Positions 1 to 12,927 of a stretch of 64,000 nucleotides of DNA are shown here, in pieces. The notes under the pieces were generated by a model. The model was not told the origin of the DNA. It saw only the letters and a list, made by a program, of their open reading frames with translations, and did no database searches. Made by a program: the position numbers and the translations under genes. Source of the stretch: Trichoplax sp. H2 (taxonomy: Eukaryota; Placozoa; Uniplacotomia; Trichoplacea); the NCBI GenBank assembly GCA_003344405.1, contig NOWV01000029.1, forward strand, positions 544,928-608,927. The letters run 5' to 3'. Numbering within the stretch: position 1 is the stretch's first letter; every line of letters begins with the position of its first letter.

Positions 1-3000
1 CTTGATAGCATTTACCAACCTGACACAGCAATTTTGTCATGAGAAAGATTTTTTAGTAATACATATATTTTTATACAATATTTTCTTCGATATCACTACT
101 CAAAAGTCTGACTTACAATAGCAGATTCTCTGCAAAGAATAACTTTAGTTCTAATATCGATACTGTCCATCGTGACAGCAATTTTACCGTAATAACATTC
201 TTGAACTTGAGCCTGTTGAGAATTTGCAATTAATAACTTACTTATTTGGAGGAAATTGTCCTGTTGATAGTTATCAAAAATCTCTTACATTACCTTTAAA
301 ATCTTGATATAGATTCGCAACATTTTTTCGCTTAAATCAAACGATGCTGCATTTTTAAAGTTTTCCAATAGCATATTGAAGGCGCCTAATTGAGTAATCA
401 TATTAATCATCCAAATTACTTTATCGTTGTTCAGTTAACAACCAAAAGTATGTTAAATAGAATTTAAGTGTAAAGTTATACTGTCGGTTAGATTTGACTC
501 GTGGATTCATGATTGCTACTACTTTTAAAATATTTTGACAAATTAATTGTATAAGGAAATATTGATATCCATTGAGAGTAAGCTAACCTGCTGCACGTTG
601 ATAGTATTGAATTGCTGCGTAAATTCCATTAACAGTAACAAAGTTCTAGAAAGAAATCATCGAAAGACGAATCGTAAAACTTTGAGATTAAGTAAATGAG
701 AAGTTGGTTAATTTTATTCTTAACATTATATTTTTATGAGCACTTATAATGCCTCAAAAATGTACCTGCTTCGAAGCTAACTGAGTAAGTAGTGCCCCAA
801 TGTTATACAAAATTGATGCCTGTCAAAGATAAGGAGAGAATCATGATAATTACATAAAACTATGTATACCTGTTAGTGAAATTCAGATAGAAATTAGCGC
901 TATTTAAGTACTTCACTGTCAAGTAGTACTAAATAGATATCTTATACAAGTATTGGGTGACGTAAAAGCTGGTGTAAAAAATATTTACTTTTTCAAAACT
1001 TATTGATTTTTGAATTATTGGCTCGCCATTTAAACAGTCAAACCTGTAGCAAAAAATACGGTAATTTAATATTGAACTACTGAATAATATAAAGATAAAA
1101 CACTCCTTATTCTATAAAAATGACAACTCTTAACGGCAAGGTCAATAACACTATACTTTTTACCAGTAAAATTGGATATTGAAAATTTTTCTCATACGAA
1201 AAAATCGTTTGCTAATAAAATATAATTGATTGAAGTATTCAATTAAATTTTTTAGGCCTGCTTCTGATCGTGTCGCTGACAAAGCGTTCTAACATATGAA
1301 AGAATATAGTTTAGTAACGAATTCGTGCCTTGTATTTGAATTATTATGACATTTAAAAATACTATTACAGATCATCGTTCCCTTAGGTTTATTTTAGCTT
1401 TATACTTGTAACTAATATTTATCAGTTTTATTTCATATAAACAAAATCATTTAGTAGTTGTCTACCTCACGTAATTTCGTAAAAGTTTCAATAGCATCTT
1501 CGTATAGATCAGGGTCTTCATGATAATGATCTCTAATTATATCCTTAGCGGGAAGAAATTAAAGTTAATTTACATTAGGTACAGATAGTAACAGCATCGA
1601 GAAACTACAATAAACATATTTTAGCAGATAAATCGCTTGATAGAATTTAACATTCTTTCATCAATTTTTGATCTATATAAAATCTTCGTTATATAACTGT
1701 GCTACTGCTAAAAACATTAACGAAGGTAGTTAACATTAAATTTTTCTATTTTAATATGATCATAATTATTCTATATTTTATAAGATTAGCACCAGTTTAA
1801 GTTTTGAATGTAAAAATCGTAACTAAAACAACATGATCATTCTGTGCGATATACTGCTGTCTTAATTGAAATGTTCGGCAATAGTTCGATTTTAGGTATC
1901 ATAATCGACTTTTAATTTTAAATTTGTAAAGTATTTATTTAAATGTTTTTATAACATGATACCTTGAAGGCGAACATAAATTTTATTGGTTTACCAACTT
2001 TAAGTCCAAAGGTAATCATAGGCACCGATCGATGAATGTTGCTAAATGCAATCATGAAAACTTTAAGATTAGGCTACACAATTGTACCTATTTTGAGTTA
2101 ATTAATTGTGCTAACATAAATTCCGAAAATTATGGCATAATAAATAAAATAGAAACCAGTTAGAAGTATCTTGATTAAGTTATTAAGCGACGCTGTAAGT
2201 GAAACATTACTACTGTAAAAGAATTACCTTTCATTTTGGAAACATATCAAATTGCTATTTAGTGAGCCTAGGTCGTTATGAAGTTTGTTTAATTTTTTAA
2301 TGTAGTATTTCAGTTGATGTTGGGTTGTATTCTTAATATACTTGTCTTTGGTAGCACTGAAAAGTGAAAAAAATATCATTAAGTATTTATAATTCTGTCG
2401 TAATTTAAATACATCAATAAGCTATTAGCAAAAATAATCTAAATGCTAGATTGTAGCGATGTTAACTTCCTAAAATTCTTCTACAGCTGTACTTATAGGA
2501 GAAAATAACCCGATAAATGATATCGTACTGTTACAGTATTTCAAAGTCTACGTTACGTTAAATTTTAAATCGCTATAGGCTTTCTCGATTTCATGTACTT
2601 ACTGTACTAGTATATATTTTGTAGATGGTATTACTATAAATCGCGCAAATTATGAAATGTTCTAACTTTACGTACACACTTTATATTATTTTATATAGTT
2701 GAATAAATTTTACATTAATATATAGAATATATATTGAAAGTATAAAACAAGGACATAAAATACAGTATCTGTTATAAATGTTAGGGTTAGCAACATGAGC
2801 GACATAATAATTGATGCTGCATCTTATGAAGTAATTCCTGCAGCTAAAACTTAAGATTAATACATTCATGGAATAGATTCAACAGTTGTATCAATGAATA
2901 TGACGAGTTAATAGTATTAAAGATTGATTGATGGCAGAAGAATGAGACGTTTTCTTAAATATTTTAACGTAGAAATTGCAACGATCTTACAATTTTTCGT

Positions 3001-5380
3001 AGATTATAAGTTACTGTGGATTAATGTACATATGTAGTTTTTGAATTTTTTAGGTATGGAGCGATTGTACGCATACTGTATAGTGTATACGAGTTTAAAT
3101 TGTTAAGACGTCATAGTCATAGTTGCATAGGTGTGCAGCTAGTTATAAATAATTAAGAGAATATAATTATAGAGTCCTATTGGAGTTTAAGCAAATATGC
3201 TATCGCTACGGATAGAAATTTGTTCCTATTCTGTTAAAGTATCAAATCACATAGTAGGATTGACTGTCCTTATTATTTTGTAACGAAATCAACTAGTTTA
3301 TATGTGTATTGATATTGTGCATTAATGAAAATTATTCATTGTATCATGGCTTGTCTTTCATGAAATGTTTAACTAATTAATTGTGGGGATAAAATGGAAA
3401 GTAGTGAACTGTTAATAGCGGATTGTATTTTCTATCTAAAAATCTTTTATGATAATTAAATGGTTGCAGAATAAACGGTTTTATCGTCTCGATGTCCAAA
3501 TTATTGAAATCGATTGAAATTTACAATGGTAGGCTTGTCAATAAGTGAAAAAATCGAGTTATGGGAATTATTCGTGTTATGATTGAAATGAATCATACCT
3601 TGCAAAGGGGATAAAGTAGAAAAAATAAAGTAAATGTAGCAGCAATAAATTGAATAAGATTAATATATTCTCGTGATGAAAGGTGGCGTATCGCTATAAA
3701 ATTGATCCTGATTAAAATGATATTGGTGCGTGGTATTATTCCTATTTGTATCCTGCCGAAGTGATCAATTTACCCATAAAAGATTAAAAAAAGGAAAATA
3801 ATCAAAAAATTTCATAAAGACTATGAAATTAGTTAAAAGATACGGTACAGTAGTAGTTAATTAATCTGATGTGCTAATTGGAAATTCGACTATTTTGTAT
3901 ATTTTAAAATAAAGGAACCTCTACCTACAGCACTCAACTATAGCGTTCCATCAAGGAAAATTTCATGTATTAGTTTATAAATTGGATTGTCTTAATTTAA
4001 AAGTATCTTTTATCTATAGGGTTCTGTCAATTAAATTTTGAAGCTCTAGTTAATAAATAATCCAATTATTTAATTATTAGAATGTCTTTACGGGTGACGT
4101 TCTATTAGTTAACTAGACCTGATATGGTAGTTGATGAATCTGATTATTTAAATTTATTAAAATGAAACGTACCATTAGCGGTAGCGTTACATCAAGCGAA
4201 TCATTTTACTAGCTAAGATGAAAATACTGCAGTAAAATATTATAAACCAGGATACCGGGCTTCTACTAAAGTGCGTAAATTAAAATTTAAGTATAAGTAT
4301 CTAGAAATACTATAAAGCTACAATTAGAATAGTTGCTTACATGATACTATAATAGAATGACGTAGCATGTTCTAAGTCCACTTAATACTTTTATGAGATT
4401 CGAAAATTGAGATGTTTCTTTCTTATGGCCTTAAGTCTTCGATCGATAACAGTAAGCTACTGAAAGTTGTTTAGATCGTCTATTGCTAACTGTTTACATA
4501 AAATAATTTTAAAATAAATAATTAGAGCGACGCTGTATTTCAACTGCATTGTGAATATTTACAGTATGTCAATGTGGTCCTTTACCGTTAAATAAGAAAG
4601 ATTCGAAAAAAAAGATGACAAATTAATCATGTTACCTAGACAGTAGAATTAACTCGGTAATGAACATGAATTTCAGTTAAAGCGCATAGTTCGGCAGTAG
4701 ATCAATGGTTGTTTACATCATACCAGCACCGTAGATTTATTAAATTGGTATTCAGATTAAAAATATAAAAAAAGCTGTATTCATGATATGGAAAAGTCGA
4801 TAGTTAAAAAAGGGGAAATTTCTCAACTTAAAAATAAAGCTGTAGGCACAGTAATATCATTTTAGTAGTGTACCCCGTACGGGAGATTCATTAAAATATT
4901 CCAGACCGTATTCAAATAAATAAATGGTTATAAAGGATGTTGTAATTGTAATTTGAAAATCAGGTGATGAGCTTAAAATAAGTTTATACTGGTTTAACGC
5001 AGAGTCTAGTACAATAGTAAAAGACTTTAGACAAAATGGATGACTATCTGCTTCTTATGAATGGAACGGCACACAATCACAGTAAGTTTCAATTGATGTA
5101 ATGATGGGATCAATATTAACACTAACTGTTCAGTAATTCGATTTTACCTTATTAAATTTTCTGCTCCTCCGCGTAATAGCATTGTACGAGCAATTTGGTT
5201 ATGCAGGTTTATTCTTTTGATAAATAATCGTTCGGCATTAATTCGCATAGGGGTGTTAACATTACCATCTTCTTTCTCCCCTTGATGATTTTTACCATTG
5301 GATGAATTAACCATATGTTTACTATTACGATAGCTGTCTTTGGCATTGCTATCTTTTGAACTACTGCCAATTAGACTCAT
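1..5380 (-). CDS. RHPN: Rhophilin-like HR1 + BRO1 protein, partial (runs off left edge)
   Basis: Rho-effector scaffold of the rhophilin type: an HR1 coiled coil that binds Rho-GTP, then a BRO1 domain. Exons on the minus strand: 5148-5380, 2228-2356, 1963-2041, 1466-1543, 1164-1288, 989-1043, 766-819, 588-645, 294-385, 117-212, 1-19; all phases agree, giving about 339 codons. The first exon carries a Ser/Lys/Asn-rich leader, then the HR1 signature HNQIARTMLLRGGAENL; exon 2 continues the HR1 helix. BRO1 landmarks are DIIRDHYHEDPDLYEDA, EAGLKNLIEYFNQLYF, FEK-ASILYNIGALLTQ, GIYAAIQYYQRAAGAF and AQVQECYYGKIA, in the order seen in rhophilins. The ATG at 5380 is the first in frame; an upstream exon cannot be excluded. 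The rest of BRO1 and any PDZ domain would lie left of the window. PKN and HD-PTP/ALIX share single domains, but the HR1-then-BRO1 order fits rhophilin. Confidence 0.85.
2357..5147 (-). other. Large first intron of the rhophilin-like gene
   Basis: This 2.8-kb stretch separates the HR1 exon from its continuation. The splice is phase 2 on both sides and restores the HR1 reading GAENL-IS-ATKDK. I see no further exon, RNA gene or tandem repeat in it. It is AT-rich and full of stops on both strands. Confidence 0.6.
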
Positions 5381-8300
5381 TTTGGCTTGTATTTTCTTAC
5401 TGTTGATTACCAATGTAAATACTTTGGTAATAGTTAATGTTAGAGCAAAGAGTTTATCCAATTACTCATTCACTTTCCAAATAGTAACGATATTGCCAAT
5501 CATACGACAATTCGTGTATGAATATGGTGGAATTTTTGCAAGTTTTATCCAAGAAGTTGGAATTAATGCTCCTCCGTCTTGTGTTGAAGTTTAAATCCAG
5601 GATCTTTCAACGATTATGATTACAAAGAATATTCAATTAATGGAGTTGTTTGATCTAGGAGTATGGACTAACCACTGTTTGTAAAAACTTTATAAGATTT
5701 CTTTTTGGGCTCAGATATTCCACTAAATTATACTGGTACACATAAGTGTAGCTGTTTTACCTTGTTGTCTGTTTCCTTGTAATATTTTGTATTCGTCTCA
5801 CGAACTGAAATATAGAAAAAGTTATGATTATTTATTTTGATTGTCTAGAGATGATGAAGATGCAGTCATTTTCAATATTATAAGGTTAAGGATATTAAAA
5901 AAACTCGCTACTATAGAATTGCTATGATTGGAACAAAGCACCTAAGTGAGGGCTAGGGTAAATCAACTACTTCCGAATTGAAGGATTAGCTATTGGTCTG
6001 AGCATATTCAATACAAATAAAATTTATCAATACCTCTTTTTACCGTTAATAATTTTTAATTGGGTTAATTAGTTATGCAGTATTTTGTAGCGATGAACAT
6101 ACTGTGTTCTCGATCGACAGTTTAATAATGACGATAGTGATAGCAAGAAGTTGATGGTTAATCGTTTTAAGTGAAAAAATAACAACTTTGATTCTGCTTT
6201 CTACTTTAAAGTCTAGAATTACAAATAGAATTTTGCCTTTTCTCATCACATGATCCTATGCTGATAATACGTTGAAATTTATATCTCTAAGTACATTAGT
6301 CATGATCTAGGGAGCTGACCTGAAAATAAAAGATATCAAATAGGCGCAAAATAGCAACTAACTTGTATTAATCTTGATCGGTGTTGAGTAATAGCGACAG
6401 TCTGGGCATTAAAATTTTGAGGAAAAGTCAAGTTGTATGACGTGTGTCTTGATACAACATTCCTTTATTACATTGCTATATACTAAAATGGCGCATAATA
6501 TAATATGGTACAATGTGATTTTTTCTGTCATAGGCGTGTTTAATTAATTATCGCGTCGCAATCCATGCTGTGGCTAGAGTCAGAACTGGCACGATATGGC
6601 CATTGGTAGAGAAAAATGGCGAACCGTGTTGTTCTCCATGGCTCTATTAGGTATAGATCATCGTTATTGAAGTGTTAACTGGTAAATTTGGTTGTATACA
6701 AAGCCTGTACTCTGACTATAATATTACAGTGTACATTTTGGGGAGGGCTACAAAAAAGCTAAAGGATAATACGCGGGGATAATAAGGTAAATAAATAAGA
6801 ATAAAAAAATGATCAAAATGAACAGCCAGTCATGAGGGCTGAAAAGAAGGCAAGTTAAGCGATTACTGTCCCAATTTAAAGTGTTGATAAATAATATGGA
6901 ATTATTGTAGTATGTTTTAAATCAATGTATAGGGTCTAATCTATGTACTGGAATATAGAAACCAAGCGTTGAATCGACAGTATGACTAGCTAAATTGTTG
7001 AAAAATCAAAACTGATCTATACTGTATGTCATAGCTGCCGTATAAATGGGATACTACAGTTAGTGGCCAGGGTGAAAATAATCTGTTCTATCCAAGCCAT
7101 CATTGAATCTCCGCTTGTATCGTTAGCGCTAGGCGTAATGTGATCGATTAATAAACACACGTTATGATTGGCGTGTATGTCGGTGATCGATCGAAATCGA
7201 TTATCGTAGTCATCGTTTACGATAGCTTTGTCCTATCTATTTCTACGGTAACCTGTAACTATAAATTGGATCGTATTGCAATTCAATCTATAGCCATGTA
7301 TATCTAGTTCCGATAAGCTATTCAATATTATTTATCATCAGCGGTTACAATAACAACGATCAAGATAACATTGATTTAGTTAGTATAGTATAACCAATCG
7401 ATCCAACCGCACGCTGCATGGAAAGGTTTCCCCCCTAATAAAAGAATATCAACCCGGAGTATGCAAACGATCGATCAAGTTGATTTTCCTTTTTTTTGGG
7501 GGGGGGGGGAGGTTAGAATATTATTGTTGCGTTGATTGAACTAGGCGTAAGTATCCTTGAAGCCGTTAAAATTAATCATTGGACTATAGTCACGTCGTCA
7601 TCACTTACCGTTATGATTTGGAAATGAATTTCAACCCGCTTGCAGTTGAACGAATGATAATATCAGGTTGGCCAGGGTGATCGTATTAAGCTCTGGAAAT
7701 TTAGTAATAATGTCGAAAGAATCAATCGGAGATGGAGAACGTTAACATAATATTGAATCGGAAAACGTTGACCATGTTTGTCTATTGGTACATAAGGGGG
7801 GGCTGGGGGGGGGGTTACAATAATGTCATTCCAGCCACCCGTGAGGATTTGCGTTAAAGTGTACTCGATCCAGCGGGTTTAGCGCTGGATACGTCCAAGG
7901 TAAATAGTCACTTGGGGGTGCTACTGTACTCTGCTAGTGTATCGGATAGTACTGCACGCGTTGCGTGCGTGCGGGCATGCGGTGGTCAAACCTGTGTTAA
8001 CACGTAGGAATGGACGCCCATCAGGCAGCGCAGTATTGCACTAATTTTCTCTCTACTCTACGTGTCCATGATCAGGCAGTATGCAATGGCGTCCAGACCA
8101 CTGTCTCTTTTTCGACCTGTCTGTACACTAGACTAGTAGACATGGACAACATGGAAACAATTTTCCTTTTGTCATCATCATTGTGTAATAGCTGGTCAGC
8201 GATGATGTAACTCGCTATGGGCTGGTCTGCCACGCCTTGCTGCATGCATATTTAAAGTCATATTCACTTTGTTAAACAACGTTACTTGTTTACGCTGCTT

Positions 8301-9380
8301 GGTTAATTAATTAAGCCCCTGTGTAGTTTTGTCAATGGATAAGCCCACCATATTGGAGGTAGACGTATACCACGTATTAATTACTGTAGCATGATTGTCT
8401 TACTTATCCACTAGGATAACTAGACATCAAGTAGAATGCGCATGATGCCACTCCAGTTTTCCATGGAGATTAGTTTACTTAATATTGTTCGTTAATAAAC
8501 CGTACGCTATTATCTTGCAACAATACTTTATTGACAATATGGATAGCTTGTGACTGTCGTACAGTATTACCACCTTCTACAACGATTGAATAGACACTAC
8601 AGTAATATCACTTTTTTGCTACTACCTTGTCATCATTAAAATCCAATAGGACGCTAATTATTGGATATACGTCGTATACTGCAATCTTTTTATGTTTCTT
8701 CGTTTAGGATAGTATTTTATTTTTGCTACATGAACTACTGTCGACTGTTATTTATCTTCGTTTCATCGTTGAATTGAATCCTGGGATAATTTTCTTCAAA
8801 AAGAGTCCTATTGATGCGCAATGCCAGTAGGCTATCATGAGCTCTTTGAATTTGGCTGCAGTACCGTAAGAAAAATGATGTCTATTCTGATGATAGACTA
8901 TTAATACTATTGTTGTCATTTACGCGTAGAATCATTTTTTTCACTTGACATCCCATAATATTATGCATACGTAATACTCTACAAACGGCACAAATCTTTG
9001 AGGAAACCAGTGATGTAAAGCCAATCAAAATAAGGAGAAATAATCCTTAAAAACAAACAATAATTATAATTCAATAAATAACTAGTGTTGCCGCGTCTCG
9101 TATATTGGAATTGCATCGTGCAAATGGCTGATGATTCGCCGGTCAAATGCAGTCCTATGCTGTCCTATGGACGACTAAAATTTCTAGTAGTCCATGATTG
9201 TACACTATACCGTTGATCAATCGATTTATAGACTATGTATAACATAGGAGACTGGGATTTCAAGATCATTTCTGATTTTATTTTTGGCGTCGTTTGTAGA
9301 GGCAGAGCTTAGCTGCAACTTTATTATGGTGATGATGTACATCATACAATAGTGTACAGTAGACTGTACAGTGCAGTAGT
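5381..9380. other. Intergenic, no recognisable gene
   Basis: Left part of the divergent interval between the rhophilin-like and ABHD4-like genes. I recognise no exon or RNA gene. Two homopolymer G tracts (7498-7509; 7796-7802 and 7805-7814) stand out in otherwise AT-rich sequence. Base composition becomes less AT-rich from about 6500 onward. A 66-codon open frame at 8010-8210 (plus) has no recognised similarity. Confidence 0.5.
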
Positions 9381-9735
9381 GTATTTTAGAGACACAGGCT
9401 GGATCCTATTGTTCCGCTGCACTTGTTAAAACATTTTGATGTAGAAAATAAAATTGGATATGTGTGTACTGTATTTAAGAGACACAGGCTGGATCCTATT
9501 GTTCCGCTGCACTTGTTAAAACATTTTGATGTGGAAAAATAAAATTGGATTTGTGTGTACTGTATTTTAGAGACACAGGCTGGATCCTATTGTTCCGCTG
9601 CACTTGTTAAAACGTTTTGATGTGGAAAATAAAATTGGATATGTGTGTACTGTATTTTAGAGACACAGGCTGGATCCTATTGTTCCGCTGCACTTATTAA
9701 AACATTTTGATGTGGAAAAATAAAATTGGATTTGT
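9381..9735. repeat. 90-bp tandem repeat, about 4 copies
   Basis: Four near-identical units start at 9381, 9471, 9562 and 9652 (period 90-91 bp). Each begins with GTATTTTAGAGACACAGGCT and holds one BamHI site (GGATCC). Copies differ by a few substitutions and a one-base A-run difference. The array sits in the divergent interval 5' of the ABHD4-like gene. Confidence 0.95.
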
Positions 9736-9854
9736 GACTTTAGGGTATTTGGAAAGCACTCAGGCTGTCTTGAAGTTGTTCAAGCCAGCCTGGAAGGATG
9801 ACATAGTGGTCTAAAAAATTTTGGATCTCTATGCTGATGATGATGTGGGCTGAT

Positions 9855-10125
9855 GAAATACTGGACAGTACACTACAGTACCGTACTGTAAGGGAGCAAT
9901 GCCACGTCATACTGCACAAAAGCTCAAAACTACAGTGAATTAGCATATGTACTGTACCAGGCCTTATACTGTACTGTACTGTACAGGCTTTTGACTAAAA
10001 AGTTGTCCCATTGAAGGTGGAAATCGGACGAAATTACAGTACACTGTACTGTAAGAAAACGATCGTCTCAGTACTGTACAGTATAGCACTGTACAGTGTA
10101 CAGTACATCCAGTACAGTGCACAGT
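9855..10125. repeat. Cluster of GTAC-type palindromic motifs
   Basis: Repeated overlapping copies of GTACTGTAC and TGTACAGTAC-type sequence with short spacers. The same motif recurs at about 30170-30215, 31470-31940, 32330-32440, 38240-38270, 39005-39835 and 53595-54520. It forms no ORF and is not a simple dinucleotide run. Confidence 0.8.
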
Positions 10126-10161
10126 ACCGATGAATGGCGAAAACAAAAGAAATTCACTTCG

Positions 10162-10362
10162 TCATCGTACTGTAGCAACTGGCCGTACCAATATTGCTAG
10201 ACTGCGGTAACGACGACATTGATCGTGAACTAGATTTGGGTCAAAGTGCTTGAAATTCTGCCGCCTGATCATTGCTGTAGGAAATGATTTATTAAGCTTT
10301 CTAATGCTACGTCGAGTCTTAACTACCAATCTACAAATGTCTTCAGAAAGGTAAAAGTTCAT
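10162..10362 (-). CDS. Small ORF, unknown, low confidence
   Basis: A 66-residue ATG-to-stop frame, rich in Arg and Lys, with codon use that looks coding. It lies about 110 bp upstream of the ABHD4-like start on the opposite strand. I recognise no family and see no targeting signal or clear splice site. It could be a small protein, an unlinked exon or chance. Confidence 0.2.
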   Translation of the reverse strand: MNFYLSEDICRLVVKTRRSIRKLNKSFPTAMIRRQNFKHFDPNLVHDQCRRYRSLAILVRPVATVR

Positions 10363-10473
10363 TTTGATAGATAGCAATCATAATCATTTCATCATAGCAC
10401 TGGACCGTGATGATGCTATGACAAAACATGGCCGTAGTAATGACTTGCCAAATGTTGATGACTGTTGTTGATC

Positions 10474-12927
10474 ATGAACGCTGACTATTTGAACTTTTTC
10501 TGTAGTACTCAGTCCAATGGATGGTTTGGCAATTGGTTGAGATGGTGCCCGACCAGTGCTGCTATGCTTGAATATGCTGAAAATAAGATTTTAAGAAGTG
10601 CGTAAGCGCAATTTCCAACTTATTCTACGCCTACACCAAGGATAATAATCCATTCAACAACAGTCATATCCAATCATTAAAATGCCTCATTTCAATCAAC
10701 ATAAAATTTGAACCATTATCCAAGTAGTACCGATGTTGTTGTTCACCAATAACACGCATCATTTCTTAATCAATGTTCATAATATTATAGTACGCTTGGT
10801 ACTAGCAATACGAGTACACTTCTCGACCGTTAAAATACTACTGGACGACGATCGCAGGACAGTATACAGTTATTCCAATGCAACGATGATCTAAAACTAA
10901 TCATTATTTCTCCGTTGTTCCTTGTTTCAAAATTCATCTACACCGAAAACTTTGTTGTCAGTTCTGATCGTATCATACAGTCATACTGCACAACGGATTT
11001 TCGATGGATTGCTTTATGCAAGGGCTTCATACAGACGAGTATACTTTGAACCAGCCAGACCTATTACAGTAGCAATATTTTTTCCTTTACCATGATGATA
11101 ACTTCGAAAGGGGTTACGATTTAGCACTACTCTAGACTTCACATTACTGTAGTAATCATCATTGTTGGTTCAAAAGGGAGTTCAACTTGTACATTTATTC
11201 ATTAATTATAGGGCATACTTTCCATTCTTTTATTTTACAATCTCTTGACATTGGAAATACCCTCTTAACTGTTTTAAGCATTCACTATTGTGCAAATGGA
11301 AGAAATTTGAGAAAGTAAAGTCGTCGTAGTTTTCGATCAAAGCATAAAATTCTTGTTCTTCTACAATCTCCTTTTCTCCTACATGATATCTTAACTTTCT
11401 TACTAGCATTCAATATTGAACAAATTAAAGAAATAGTAATGATAAAGTCTGTTATTGTTGCTTGCATACACCCATTTAGACCTAATGAAGAGAGTTATTC
11501 TGCATGAATCACTCCGTGTTTTAATAGCTGATTTAATATAAACCAGTAATGATAATATTGACTAAGGCATCTTATAACGATTTTATCTACTTGATGTAGA
11601 ATTGGATAATTATTTCGATAGCTAAAGATTACAATAGACTACTTACAGTATTTTGCTAGTCATTTTAGACGATTGCACGTACAGTATCGTAAATAAATCA
11701 TGTATACTAAACAACACTGACAGATTAACTGTAGATCAAACTACTGTAGTTATCGCCAACGTTGCCATTTCAGCAATATTAACTCAATGTGCCCACTCTT
11801 TTACTCATTTTCATTGAAAATACAGATGTCAAAGCGAAATGTGAAAGAAGACTTGTGGTAATCGGTAACGATGAATGCCTATTAACCTTAAAAGTAGTGC
11901 AAAAGAGTAAAGATAAGAACAAAACGCCATTACTTATGCTACATGGATTTGGTGGCGGTGTTGGCCTATGGGCTCAAAATATCGACTACTTATCACAGAA
12001 TCGTACATTGTATGCAATTGATTTACTTGGATTTGGTCGTAGTTCTAGGCCAAAATTCGATAACGATCCCACATTAGTTGAGAAAAGGTTTATCGAATCG
12101 ATTGAATCTTGGCGATCTCAAGTGGGAATCGACAAGTTTATCTTGCTAGGCCATAGCTTAGGTGGATTTCTATCGGCTTCTTATGCAATAAGTTACCCAC
12201 AACATGTAAAGCATTTAATTTTGGTCGATCCATGGGGCTTTCCTGAAAAGCCTGCAGAATCGGAATATCAAAGACGTATACCAAGATGGATTAAGTTTGT
12301 TTCCATGTTGATGGATCCGTATAACCCGTTAGCCCTAGTACGTCTCTCTGGCCCCTGGGGTACGTAAAAATACTAGAAATATGCTAGTTATGATTTTATG
12401 TTGATATTGAATACGATATATTTGATATTTCTATTTTAGGACCTCAGCTTGTAAAAAGATTTAGGCCTGATTTTCAGCGAAAATTTAGTAACATATTTGG
12501 TGGGGAAGATGATACTGTCCTAGATTACATTTATCACTGTAATGCACAAGAACCAAGGTAAGATGAATTGATTTTGCTATTTATGATATATAACAAACAT
12601 GACAGTACGATCAATGGATCTACTCGTTAACTTTTATCTTTGAATATTAGTGGTGAATCCGCTTTTAAGTCGATGACTGCAGCCTTTGGTTGGTCTAAAG
12701 ATCCGATGATTAAGAGAGTGGATCAGATAAGAGATGACGTTCCAATTACTATGATGTATGGCGCTCGTTCATGGATTGATTATGAAACTGGTTATGTAGT
12801 TCAGAAAATAAGATCAAAATCTTTTGTCGATGTAGCCCTTATACCTGGTGCAGGTCATCACGTCTACGCCGATAGGCCTGATCTTTTTAATGAAGCTGTC
12901 TTTCAATGCTGTAATTCGGCCGATTAA
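10474..12927 (+). CDS. ABHD4: ABHD4-like alpha/beta hydrolase (lysophospholipase family)
   Basis: Alpha/beta-hydrolase of the ABHD4/ABHD5 family, which acts on N-acyl phospholipids (ABHD4) or co-activates lipid-droplet lipase (ABHD5). Exons 10474-10597, 11826-12359, 12440-12557, 12651-12927 give 350 residues, the normal family length. The N-terminal exon carries the family signature [13 protein letters not shown] and joins without a gap. Motifs: oxyanion [10 protein letters not shown]; nucleophile elbow GHSLGG (Ser about 152); [36 protein letters not shown]; catalytic His in GAGHHVYAD (about 328). The nucleophile Ser is present, unlike mammalian ABHD5, which has Asn, so an active ABHD4-type enzyme is likely. 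The first donor is the less common GTGCGT; the first intron is 1.2 kb. The gene converges on the 6-phosphogluconolactonase gene. Confidence 0.92.

Noticed and set aside
5340-5594. 84-codon plus-strand frame resembling membrane segments
   Set aside because: It is the antisense shadow of the HR1-encoding exon of the rhophilin-like gene.
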